Positions 24,901 through 34,203 of a stretch of DNA of 64,000 nt are shown in pieces. The first letter of the stretch is position 1. Each line of letters opens with the position of its first letter. Origin of the DNA: Cyanoderma ruficeps (lineage: Eukaryota; Chordata; Aves; Passeriformes; Timaliidae); the NCBI GenBank assembly GCA_008694505.1, contig VZDJ01000056.1:9444898-9508897 (forward strand), read 5' to 3'. A program made the translations under genes and the position numbers. The notes under the pieces are model-generated. The model did not search any database and was not told the DNA's origin. It was given only the letters and a program-made list of their open reading frames with translations.

Positions 24901-27131
24901 ACACAAGCCGTTCACTGAGATGTGCAGGGAAAAGCAAAGGTTGCAAAAATACTTCAATATTGTGATGAGTGTTCTCTATAGAAGCCACGTGTGGGGACTC
25001 CTCTGCACCACAGTCTGTCCTTGCCTTGGAACTAGTAAAGAATTTTTTATGAATTGCATAATATCTGACTGCTCAAGAAAGAAAACAAAACAACTGAATA
25101 CAACTAACACAAGAAAACTGGGCTTGCTGGGGTTTTAAGCTCTGGGTTGTTGAGACTGCCTGGGGAGGGAATTGGCCAAGACTGCGGCAGGTGCCTTTTT
25201 ATAAATGTGGGTTAAAAGCACAGAGAACTCTGTTACCCAGGCCTGGGGAGCTGCTCCCTTTGCCCATCTCCAAAGACTGCTCTCCCTTTCTGGAGAACTC
25301 TGCTCGAGAGGCCTTAAGGAAAGAAAAGTTCAGAAAGTTTTTCTCCTGCTTTTCAAGAACCACACAGGCCCAGCTGCTGGCTTCCCAGGAAGCTTGGAAA
25401 GGCCAAGGGAAGAATTCAATTTTCAGTGCTTCTGCCATGCCCTGCTGGCACCAGCCCTGATTCATTGTTCCCCAGGGCCAAGGCAGAAAGGTTGCAGGGA
25501 CTGGAGTGATTTATGACAAGCAGATTGCAAGCACTATGTGCACAGAGTTTAAAAAAAATCACCAGGAGAAAGGGAGTTATGAGCCTTTGTGAGAAATTAG
25601 GTTCATCTCTAAATAACCTAGACCTGTGAAATGAATGGATGTTGGCTCTTTGGAGGGCTGTGGATAAAATACACCACCCCTTATGCTCTGCTGTGTAACA
25701 GATTGCCATGGCCTTTGTGACAGCTTCAGCAGCAAACACTGGATATACTTTGCAAGTTTTCCCATGCTGGCTCCAGGAGGAGTCCGGATTTTTCATAACC
25801 CTCACTGCTCCGTGTGCTTCCCCTGTGGTTCCTGTCACGCCAGAAACTCCCTGCTGTGGCAGAGGGCGCTGGACAGTGCCACCTGCTGAGTGCTCTCTGC
25901 TTTGATTCTTCCACTTCAGCTTTCTAAAGGGCTCCCTTGGGTTGTGCTCGGTCCCAGGTTTTGTGTTCTCCTGTCTGTTCAGGACCAACAGCTGGGGAGC
26001 GCAGTCACCCACGAGGGAGGGAAGAGTCTCCGTCGGGGATACTTGCAAAAGATGTGACTGAATATTCCCTGATCATCGGTGCCAGGCTGGTTTAATTTGT
26101 TGTAACTCTTGTCTGACGTGTCTCTTCTCCTTCCCCGTGCCCCGCTGCCGTGGGCAGAGTGTCTGTACGTGTTCCCGTGCCAGTGGAACTACCGGCCCGA
26201 CCACTGCATGTACGGCAGCAACTGCCGGGGGGCGGAGCAGGACGGCGTGTCCATCCTGCACGGCAACCGAGGCGTGTACCACGATGACAAGCAGCCCACC
26301 TTCAAAGCCCTCTACGAGGTGATCCGGGATGTAAGTGCTGCCTCCACAGTTGCTCCTCGTGTCCCAGGGGGGATTCCTGCTTCACTTGTACTCCGCCAGC
26401 CATCAGGCTGGGTGGCTGTGTTTGTGTAAAACCCACCAGACAAGAATGAATGTGGTTGTTTTAGCCTCTCGTGCGCTTGAGGTGGTTTAAACATTTCGCC
26501 TTCGTGTTGAAATGTAAACATTTCACCTTCACAGTAATCAAAAAGGCTGATAAATTGCTTTTCTATAATACTGAAGGTAGAAAAAAGATGCTGGAGTGGA
26601 GTTTCTCATGCTGGGGTGCAGCTCTGGTCCATAAATTCCCAGGGAAGGCTTGTCCTCCCTGAGCACCTCAAGCCTCCAGGCACATGGAGGGCAGAAGCCT
26701 GTCCACAGACACAGGTGCCTGTGTCCACTTGGGATGTTGTGTGTGTACAGCTCTGCTTGCCAAAACTCCCGTTTCCTTACATTAATAAAATTCCTGTCAA
26801 TGCACACTCTCAGGCAGGCTGGGTGTGAAGTGATGGGGTTGGTGACTCTTGGCAGGTGGGGGACAAGACATTCCCCACCTATGGAAGGTTATCTCTTACA
26901 GATTTCACTAGTGAAAACTAAAACTTCTTTTTTTTTTCTTTTCCGTAGTTTCCATTTGAAGACAATCTCTTCCAGTCCTTGTACTACCCTCTGCAGTCAA
27001 AATTTCTGGATACAGTGCACACTTTATGTGGGAGAATTCCACAAGTGTTTTTGAAGCAAATTGAGAAAACGATGAAGAAGGTGTATGAAAATCGTGTCAT
27101 TGTGTACTTGGGGGCCAACCACAGATACTAA
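9795..27131 (+). CDS. GXYLT2: GXYLT2, glucoside xylosyltransferase 2 (complete, 7 exons, 412 aa)
   Basis: GXYLT2 transfers xylose from UDP-xylose in alpha-1,3 linkage to O-linked glucose on EGF repeats of Notch-type proteins. It is a type II ER/Golgi membrane enzyme of family GT8. Coding exons are 9795-9979, 16425-16614, 16815-16946, 22493-22744, 24018-24141, 26158-26330 and 26949-27131; all phases agree. Residues 1-6 are short and basic, 7-25 form a Leu-rich signal anchor, and about 27-75 are a Pro/Ala/Arg-rich stem. The GT8 domain starts near [16 protein letters not shown] (about 78-93). The metal-binding DxD is DTD at 182-184 in [10 protein letters not shown]. Other family motifs are LNSGVMLMN (235-243), WGDQD (280-284) and [11 protein letters not shown] (328-338). 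N-glycosylation sequons lie at N202 and N243. Synteny and the C-terminal [16 protein letters not shown] segment favour GXYLT2 over its paralogue GXYLT1. Human GXYLT2 is about 443 aa; the shortfall is in the stem. Exons 4 and 6 are far richer in GC3 than their neighbours. Confidence 0.95.
9980..16424 (+). other. GXYLT2: GXYLT2 intron 1
   Basis: A 6.4-kb intron from the CpG island into AT-richer DNA. An 18-T run lies at about 15617-15634. No recognisable gene or intact element is seen. Confidence 0.75.
16425..16614 (+). CDS. GXYLT2: GXYLT2 coding exon 2
   Basis: The acceptor is TGAATTTTCAG and the donor AAGAAA|GTGAGT. It encodes the stem end and the first Rossmann strand ([20 protein letters not shown]), plus [16 protein letters not shown]. 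Confidence 0.95.
16815..16946 (+). CDS. GXYLT2: GXYLT2 coding exon 3
   Basis: The acceptor is GTCTTTCAG and the donor CTTCCG|GTAAGG. It encodes 44 residues including [20 protein letters not shown], typical of the family. Confidence 0.95.
16947..22492 (+). other. GXYLT2: GXYLT2 intron 3
   Basis: A 5.5-kb intron without any exon or repeat I can identify with confidence. Intron 2, by contrast, is only 200 bp (16615-16814). Confidence 0.75.
22493..22744 (+). CDS. GXYLT2: GXYLT2 coding exon 4 (catalytic DxD exon)
   Basis: The acceptor is CCCTGAAG with only a modest pyrimidine tract, and the donor is TTCAAG|GTGAGA. It encodes 84 residues containing the DTD metal site, the [16 protein letters not shown] segment and [10 protein letters not shown] hand count gives about 88% G or C at third codon positions. 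Confidence 0.95.
22812..23298 (-). mobile_element. Probable solo LTR of an endogenous retrovirus in GXYLT2 intron 4
   Basis: Read on the minus strand, the segment begins TGTAAGAAGTTGGGG and ends GCGGTTTCACA, giving the TG...CA termini of a retroviral LTR. A poly(A) signal (TAAATAAACCC) lies about 80-90 bp before the 3' end, and the following U5-like text (TCCTGACTGGAG, then TCGTGTCCTATCACGAC) resembles avian ERV LTR ends that I remember. No gag, pol or env lies alongside, so it looks like a solo LTR. I could not find a matching target-site duplication, so the 5' boundary near 23298 is uncertain. It is antisense to GXYLT2. Confidence 0.55.
23077..23098. repeat. 22-bp perfect palindrome inside the LTR
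   Basis: The arms are TGAGAAGAGCT and AGCTCTTCTCA with no spacer. It could form a cruciform or bind a dimeric factor; function is unknown. Confidence 0.9.
23299..26157 (+). other. GXYLT2: GXYLT2 introns 4 (end) and 5
   Basis: Apart from exon 5 (24018-24141) the sequence is intronic. A 210-codon antisense frame at 25416-26048 has no recognisable domain. No clear transposon is seen. Confidence 0.6.
24018..24141 (+). CDS. GXYLT2: GXYLT2 coding exon 5
   Basis: The acceptor is CCTGCCCTGCAG and the donor CCCAG|GTAAGG. It encodes 41 residues, including [20 protein letters not shown] and the [11 protein letters not shown] segment. Confidence 0.95.
26158..26330 (+). CDS. GXYLT2: GXYLT2 coding exon 6
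   Basis: The acceptor is GTGGGCAG and the donor CGGGAT|GTAAGT. It encodes [20 protein letters not shown] and [17 protein letters not shown] hand count gives about 91% G or C at third positions. Confidence 0.95.
26949..27131 (+). CDS. GXYLT2: GXYLT2 coding exon 7 with stop
   Basis: The acceptor is a long T-rich tract ending CCGTAG. It encodes 60 residues ending LGANHRY and TAA at 27129-27131. The FPFEDNLF...[12 protein letters not shown] pattern is the GXYLT2-type C-terminus. Confidence 0.94.
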   Translation, partial: FPFEDNLFQSLYYPLQSKFLDTVHTLCGRIPQVFLKQIEKTMKKVYENRVIVYLGANHRY

Positions 27132-27610
27132 CTGTAGCTCTCTTCTTACACAGAAGTTTTAAGTCTTGTACTCCATTTCATGAAGGATATAAAGGAAGAA
27201 TATGAACTGTTTTAATGAAACTCAGAATTAATATACTTCTTTTCCCAATTTCCTAATAACCCTTGAAATCACAAAAAACAGGAAATCCTAGAAGCCTACT
27301 GAGATTGTTGCTGAGAACAGCAGGAGAATCCTTTCTTTGTGGGGTACAGTTGTGGCCTGACTCCCCAGTCCCTTACAGTTTAAGAATGTATTCTCTGGCT
27401 TGGTAATGTGAATTGCATTAGGCACAGTCCAAGACTGTTGTAAAACCCAGGTACTTTTGATCCATTTTCCTCTTTAAGTGCTATTCCCTTCACAGTAACA
27501 GCAGCATTCCACTGCCAGTTTTCCATCCCTGCCTTGGGAGATGGCCAGTGCTGCCCCTGACACCCCTCTCCTTCATGGAAATGTATTTCTGCCTGGCACT
27601 TCCATTTCTG

Positions 27611-27775
27611 GGATCACAGAACCACAGAATTCTAGAATGGTTTGGGTTGGAAGGGACCATCATGGATATCTTGTTCCACACCCTGCCATGGGCCACACCT
27701 TCCACTAGGCCGGGTTACTCCAGCCCTGTCCAAGCTGGCCTTGAACACTTCCAGGGATAGGGAAGTTGAGGTCTT
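27611..27775 (-). mobile_element. CR1-type LINE 3' fragment, reverse orientation
   Basis: The plus strand reads ATGGTTTGGGTTGGAAGGGA, then CCATGGGCCACACCTTCCAC, then CTTGAACACTTCCAGGGAT. This is the reverse complement of the most 3' part of an avian CR1. Confidence 0.88.
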
Positions 27776-27970
27776 TATGCTGGGATCATAATGAATAGCC
27801 TCGAAGTGAAAGAGGATACAAAATGGCTTTGATGTTTATTTAAAATACTTAATTTTCGCTTACATTTCCAAAGCATGATCATCATGTCATGATCTGCACA
27901 AAGAGCTTATTTAAATTGCAGTAGCTGAGAGGTGCTTGGGACCATTCCCTGGGGAACTGGAAGTGAGGAC

Positions 27971-28035
27971 ACTCCTACAGAGCAGCAATCCAAGAGCAGA
28001 CTCACTCCTAAAGAGCAGTGATCCAGGAGCAGACT
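27971..28035. repeat. 33-bp imperfect direct duplication
   Basis: ACTCCTACAGAGCAGCAATC at 27971 is followed 33 bp later by ACTCCTAAAGAGCAGTGATC, and both continue into CCA(A/G)GAGCAGACT. Confidence 0.8.
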
Positions 28036-29982
28036 CCCAGAGGGCTTTTTCTAGGTGTAAGCCCCAAGGGTGTGTGTAGGAGTGCTTCAAGGAAGCAGCA
28101 GAGAGGATTATCTTACTTTTCAAGTCTGTTCAGCTGAAAACTCAGCCGTGACTGGGAACTGCTCACTTTTGTATCTAAGGCAAAGTAGCAGTGGGGTGAG
28201 CAGGGTGAGATAATGAACCCTTTCCCTAATGAGAGGAAAACTGGCACAGATGGGATATCCTGTACATGTATCATACATTTGTTAGAGAGACGTGGTTGGG
28301 GACTGTGGATGAGGGAAAGGATATGTTCCCAAAGTTAAAATAGGATTTCTGAGGAATTGCACTTATGGGGTTTCTCCCTTATCCAGTCAGGACTAATGCA
28401 GAGTTTCATAAGAAAACAGACTCCGGGAGTCTCCCTTTTATCTCACACATTTCTCTCTCCTGGTGTGGCAGTTCCTGAGAGGAGGGAAAACACAAGCTTG
28501 GTGCCATCCCAAGCTGCCAAATAAGAGCCTGTGCACGGGATGGAGTTCCAAGAAGCTTTTCCCAAACCCTGGAGTGTGAGAGTGTCTGTGACACAGCCTG
28601 GCAGAGAGCAGGGCTGCAGGCAGCTGAGCAGGGGAGTGGTGGGACAGGGATTTGGAGTAGGGGACAGTGGAACTGCTGAACCTCACAGCACAACAGGAAC
28701 AGAAACCTTGTTTGCACCTCTGCTGCAAATGGAAATCACAGTTAGATTAAGCAATGTGTTCTGACTCCAGCCCTTATCTCCCAGTGTTTGCCACTGGAGT
28801 GTGAATTGACACCTGAAGGACAGAGGCAGCTCCGCTGTTGTGATTGAAAGCCTGGGACCCAGAAAGTCATTTAAACTTGAGCAGAGATGCCTTTCCAACT
28901 TGCCTTAGGGTTTTCTATTTCAGCTGAAGTTTCAGTTGCCAATTTAAACAAGAGTACACGACTTTCTACTTACTGAGGGAAGTTTGAAATGTAACCCAAA
29001 TGAGCATGGAAGATTTCAGAACCAGAAGGCAGAGAAAAGAAGGTAAAGCTGCTGATTTAAAAAGTTTAAAGTAATGTACGACAGGTAAACCTTTAGGCCA
29101 GCAGTTCTGAGAGCCTGTATAAAGTATTAGCTTGCTTTTGGTCTTTATTTTCAAGTATCAGGGACCTGCTGATGCAGGTCTAACGAGGCTGGTGGAGCTG
29201 CATGCTGGGCAGGCCGAATTCCTGATTTCCATGGTGTCTCCAAGCCACAGAAAGCTGCGGAGCAGAGTCTTGCTGCTCAGACAGTTGCAGCCCCAGTGCT
29301 GAGGCTCTGGAGTTTCGGAGGCTGTGGTTGTGTAAGCTGTGATTCAGCAGAACCCTGCAACTACGGGCACATTCACATGAAGGAGTGGAATTCATTACAA
29401 AACAAAGGCATTATCGCATATGAGCTGATTAGAGATTAAAGCAGTGCTTTTTATGTTCACAGGAGGTGCTACATTTTGTTTAGGAAGAACTGAGTTATGT
29501 TCTCAAGAGCTATTAAATATATGAAGTATTTGCTTTAACATGAAGACTCTTGTTAATGTAATATCAGCTGGCAGGAAGAATGGGGGAGGTTCCCCCCTGC
29601 TGGGCTTTTTCTGAGGAAAAAAGCAATAATTTGAGCTCTCCAAAGTGTTTTAAAACAATTATGTAACTTTTTTGTTGTTGTTGTTAGAATTCTTAATTTA
29701 TATTTCACTACAGCTTCTAAAACCATGTTATATTTTAGTTTTAACAGTAGTTGATTGTAATATTCATCTTACTTTGAAACCAGTTTTAATTCATTTTGTA
29801 TTTCATGCTTGTGGCTAATTTCATGTTAATTAGCCTTCATTTATCTTAATAATGGGATGTGTAAATACTTACAAAGACTTTATGTCCTCATTTCCTCTTC
29901 CTCTCCTGTGTTTTAGTTATTTCCAGTGGTATATTGGATAGAGCTCACCAGCATTTTGCTTACAGGGGAAACTGGGAACTGC

Positions 29983-30021
29983 TCTGTGTGTGTGTGTGTG
30001 CACAGCACGAGTGTGTGTGTA
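29983..30021. repeat. TG dinucleotide microsatellite
   Basis: Two short GT runs, at about 29983-30000 and 30010-30021, are separated by CACAGCACGA. Confidence 0.85.
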
Positions 30022-30966
30022 AAAAATGTCCCTTTTCTCTGTCACTGAATTGCTTGTGGATTTTTCTTTGACAAGTGCACTGATTGTTACAGCTCCCAAG
30101 GAGGCTGAGCAGTGCATTTCTGGGTTGAGGACGATCCTTTGGCTTACAATACAAATAAGTGAAATTTTCAGCAAGCTCTGTAATTTGCTAGCTTTCTTTC
30201 AAATATGAGATTTTGTGCTGGTCTGGTTGGTTTAGAGTCTGTGTACGCAGGGTTTGGCAGCAGGGAACACAGATAAATGTTCCTCTTTCACAGTTTTACT
30301 GTAGTCAAGAGTCTGATATTGGATATAAAGAGACAAACACGTTTAACTTCCCCCAAAGTGCTCGTGTGTCATGCTTGCAGCTCCAGTTGTGTTACAGTGA
30401 GCATAGATCAGAACCTTCTCTCAAAGGAAACTGGAGTTTCATCTTTTACTCTTTACTGTTTCTGCATTATGTTTCACTCCTTGGAGGTCATTTAGCATCA
30501 TTTCCCCTCCCTCCTTCTTGGATGCATTTTTGGATATTCTCGTATGGTCAGTGCTGTGCTGTCCTTGCTTGTGACATCTCTGTGTGACAGAAGCTCCGGG
30601 GGGGTCTGTTCAGCCAAACCCTGATGCTGACACTGTTCCCAGCTGGGTGATGTGTTGGGCTCAGCTCTCTGAAGTCAAAATAAGAATAAAGCTGTCATTG
30701 GCATGGATGGGCAGAGGTGGGGCAGCTGTAAAGCACCAGCCTGTGTGTGGGTTCTGGGAAGGCTGGGAGTGTGTGGGGTGTGTTACACACTCACAGTCAC
30801 ACCGCTCGGTGATCCAAAGGTTTCCACTTGCAAACATGGCTCCAGCCAGTATTGCTGTGGGGAGAAAAGGGATTTCCCAAGCTGGGAGCAAAGTACAACT
30901 AACTGAAAAAGATAAATCTTGACACTTTATCAACTGTCAGAGAATCTTCTCCTCTCCATCAGGTAC

Positions 30967-30972
30967 AATAAA
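30967..30972 (+). terminator. Candidate poly(A) signal for GXYLT2
   Basis: AATAAA followed by a GT-rich stretch (TGTGATGGTGGG). It is the best of several distal candidates (others at 30685 and 32026). A 3' UTR of about 3.9 kb would be implied. Weakly supported. Confidence 0.3.
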
Positions 30973-33049
30973 ATGTGATGGTGGGAAATTGTGAGCACCC
31001 CTCCAGAGATGAGATGGGACAGTCACCAGCATTGTCCCTGCAGGGGCTGGAAACATTCTCCCACTTGTCTGGGGCAAGTGCTTGTGTGTGCTGGGATCAG
31101 CTGCTGGCACTAGATAATTAATGCTACCAGAGCTTCAAAAGATAGAGCAACGTTGGGAAATTTTGTTTTCATTCTGAAACAGAATACAAACCAAACTGTC
31201 AACACTTCCTTTGAAATGAAAATGGAGACAAAACACCAAAATGAGACTCGGCATTGAAGATGAACAAAGCACTTTGTTATTTTTTTTGAGGCAAAATATT
31301 TTGATTTGACTTTCTCATTTCTGTAAATATACCTTAATTGCTGCTGTTACTTTGTAAAAATTACACCATAGCCCAAAGTGTATGTATAGCTTTGGTAATC
31401 AATACTGAAATAATGACACAGAAATGACACGGCTCTTTATTTTAAAGATCTGTTCTTGTAGAAGCATCTTTTCCTGAATCCTCCTGAAAATGTTAATTCC
31501 CTGCTGTGAGGGTCAGAACTGTGCACAACAGGTGCCTTCTCAGGGTTCACACCTTCAAGGAAAGATCTCCTTCCCATTCTGCTCTGAGCTTCCCAAGAGC
31601 ACCACGGTTCCTCACACCCAAGGCTCCAGGTGAGAAAACAAGGCTGGTTTTAGTCTTGACTGGTCCCGTAGTTTGTGGAGTGAAGTCAGGAAGTTCCTGT
31701 CCCAGGGATTTACTTGGAGGAAGGCGTGAAATGCAGCTTGGAAAGAAAACTGTGCCGGCCAGTTTGCCACAGGCTCCTGGATTAATAGGAGGCAGTCTCT
31801 GGGGACTTGCTGGGGTCAGTGACTGAGCCAGGTAAAGCCTGGAATGTTTGTCACATCTGACTATTCCTTGGGGTTTTTTATCTCCTGTGGGTAATCTTTC
31901 AAAAGAAACACCGGCTCCCACAAATACCATTTTTCTGTTTGCAGCCTCTTTTTTTAAGGCACTGTGTGTGTGAGCTGTTCTCATCTTTCAATGCTCCCAA
32001 GTCTTCCAGATTTTTTTAAAAGCACAATAAAGATTTCTAGTCATTTTCTCAGAGGAGAAACATAATTTGTCTCGAGGTGACTGTGATATATACTTCAAAG
32101 AAAAAAAAAACAACTTTCTTTCTTTGGGTGGTTCAGAGATCCATGATTTTTAGTGTCAAGTTATTGTACCATACTCAGGTTTCTGCAGCTATAAATTTAA
32201 ACCAAACAAAATCTCCATGCTCCTTTTGTAAATCCTTTGATGTGTATCGATGTACAATATTTTCTGAAGACCTAAGTGGGTCTTGAAATATAAGATTGTT
32301 CTAATTTTCTTACTGTTCTCACTGGATTCTGCTGCATCTCCCTTGCTTGAATGCTGTATTGAATTGCTACAGATTGTTTTAAAGCACAACAATCAATTTA
32401 GGTTCAAACTGGGTGGAAATACCTTACAAATTGCTGTCACACATCAGTGAAGGGAAACTGCTTTAAGTCAAATTGGGTCAGGGATCTCTAGATACCTAAT
32501 CTAAGCTTCATTACTGAGAACAGAAGTAGCTGCTGGTCTTATACCACAAATAATTTTAATTATTGATCCATGCCCCCCAGGGGTTGGACAGCCTATAACT
32601 CTCAAAAAGTATGTTTTTAAATCTAAAATGTAAATCTTAAAGAGGCTTTGTGTAAGTTTAGTGCAAGAAAAAAAACCAGTCTGGATTGTAAAACAGTTTC
32701 TCATTGTTCTTTAGTTAGGTGTTTAAACCACCACATCTTCCCCAACAAGATGATTATTCTTATTATTGGTCTCAGTGAATACTCTACAAGCAGGCTGGGA
32801 ACTGACACAAAATGAAATCATCCTGTGTACATTTTTATTACAAGGTGTGTCAAATACCTTACAAGGAGTAATTATCATTTATGTTTCATTAATGAAGAAG
32901 CTCAGGTGTGATTGCCTCACCCGTTTGCCTGAGATCACACAACAAGCCCGATGATGAAACTACTTACAAGCTTTTTGTGTTCTAGGATTACACTGAAACG
33001 TTTCAGCTTTGAAAATGGAAGAAGGTGATTTGCTGTGAACTGAAATGTT

Positions 33050-33590
33050 TCCCAGTTAAGAGGGGGCTGGGCTCGGGCCTCTTGTCTGCTCTCTGCCTCA
33101 CCCCGGGGCCTTGGCCAGGATGGAGTGACGGGGCTTCACGTCCTCTCCTCAGAGCCAAGTGCTGGCACAAGAGGAGCCAGGGGATGATCCCAGGAGCACA
33201 GGGAATGTGTGCCAGGGTGGGAGAGGCGGGGGGAGAGTCTCCTGGAGGAGTCTGAGGGGAGACATCATGGGATCTTCAACATCCTCATGAGGGGAAGGGG
33301 AAGGTGCAGGTACTGATCTCTTCCCTCTCGTGACCAGAGACAGGACTCCAGGGAGTGGCATGAAGCTGTCGGGGAGGTTTGGACGGGATATTAAAAGATT
33401 CGTCCCCTAAGAGGGTGGTGGGGCACTGACCAGGTTCCCCAGGGGATGAATGGGCCCCAGGACTGCCAGAGCTCCAGGAGCATTTGGACAATGCTCTCAG
33501 GGATGCACAGGGTGGGATTGTTGGGGTGTCTGTGCAGGATCAGGAGCTGGACTGGATGGTGGGCCCCTTCCAACTGGGGATTTTCTGTGA
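33050..33590 (+). mobile_element. CR1-type LINE 3' end, forward orientation
   Basis: Landmarks are GAGGTTTGGACGGGATATTA, AGAGGGTGGTGGGGCACTGA, GCATTTGGACAATGCTCTCA, and the 3' end CTGGACTGGATGGTGGGCCC then TTCCAACTGGGG and TTTTCTGTGATC. The 5' limit is approximate. It ends about 580 bp before the PPP4R2 ATG. Confidence 0.85.
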
Positions 33591-34060
33591 TCTTCTTGAG
33601 AATAAAAAGACAGGCACGTCCTTGCACAAACAGGGACTTGGGGGAGGCGGGAGGAGCGCGATTACACTCAGCCTCTCGGCCTGAAAGCAGGGAGGAAAGA
33701 ACAAGAGCTCTCTGAGGGGCCGGGGCGTGAAAGGGGAAGGCTCCGCGTTCCCTCCCCCGAGGACGTGCATGGTGGGGCCGGCATGAGGAGGACGATCACC
33801 CGCGGCCAGAAAAGAAGACCAGAGCTGCCCTCAGACCGTCCTTGCAGATCAGTCGGGAGGACGCTGTGGCCGAGCCTTCCCTGCGGCCGAGCCTTTCCCG
33901 CCGCCTTTCCCGCCCCTCCCTCACGGCCGCCCGGCCCCGTCCCCTCACGCGGGGCCGCCATTGACCCGCCCCTGCCGCGGAACCGCCCATTGGTCCCGCC
34001 TATTGCCCCCCCCAAGGCGGGCGGCGCCGCGGGGCCGCGCACGGGCACGGCGCGGGCGCC

Positions 34061-34078
34061 ATGTTGGAGCGTCGCTGA
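34061..34078 (+). CDS. Five-codon upstream ORF candidate in the PPP4R2 leader
   Basis: ATG at 34061, then Leu-Glu-Arg-Arg and TGA at 34076-34078, about 90 bp before the main start. The ATG overlaps a YY1-type motif, which often lies near the transcription start, so it may be untranscribed in many mRNAs. Confidence 0.3.
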   Translation: MLERR

Positions 34079-34169
34079 GCGCGGGGTCTGGCTGTGAGCG
34101 CGGCCCGGTCTGCGCGGGACTGGGGCGGGGGAGCCGCGCGGAGCCGCGGGGGAATCGCCCGGGCGGATC

Positions 34170-34203
34170 ATGGACGTCGAGAGGCTGCAGGAGGCGCTGA
34201 AAG
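34170..34203 (+). CDS. PPP4R2: PPP4R2 coding exon 1
   Basis: ATG at 34170 in context GATC-ATG-G, 11 codons plus G, with donor AAAG|GTGGCG. It lies inside the CpG island. Confidence 0.95.

Larger units (their letters stand above)
27132..33049 (+). other. GXYLT2 3' UTR and intergenic DNA before PPP4R2
   Basis: The 3' end of GXYLT2 is not obvious. There is no AATAAA close after the stop. The first canonical signals are at 30685, 30967 and 32026, with ATTAAA variants near 29434 and 29513. The stretch contains a CR1 piece (27611-27775), a 33-bp near-duplication (27971-28035) and a TG microsatellite (29983-30000). No other gene is visible. Confidence 0.5.

Noticed and set aside
9795..27131. Alternative identity GXYLT1 for the xylosyltransferase
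   Set aside because: The last exon text and the flanking SHQ1 and PPP4R2 genes fit GXYLT2.
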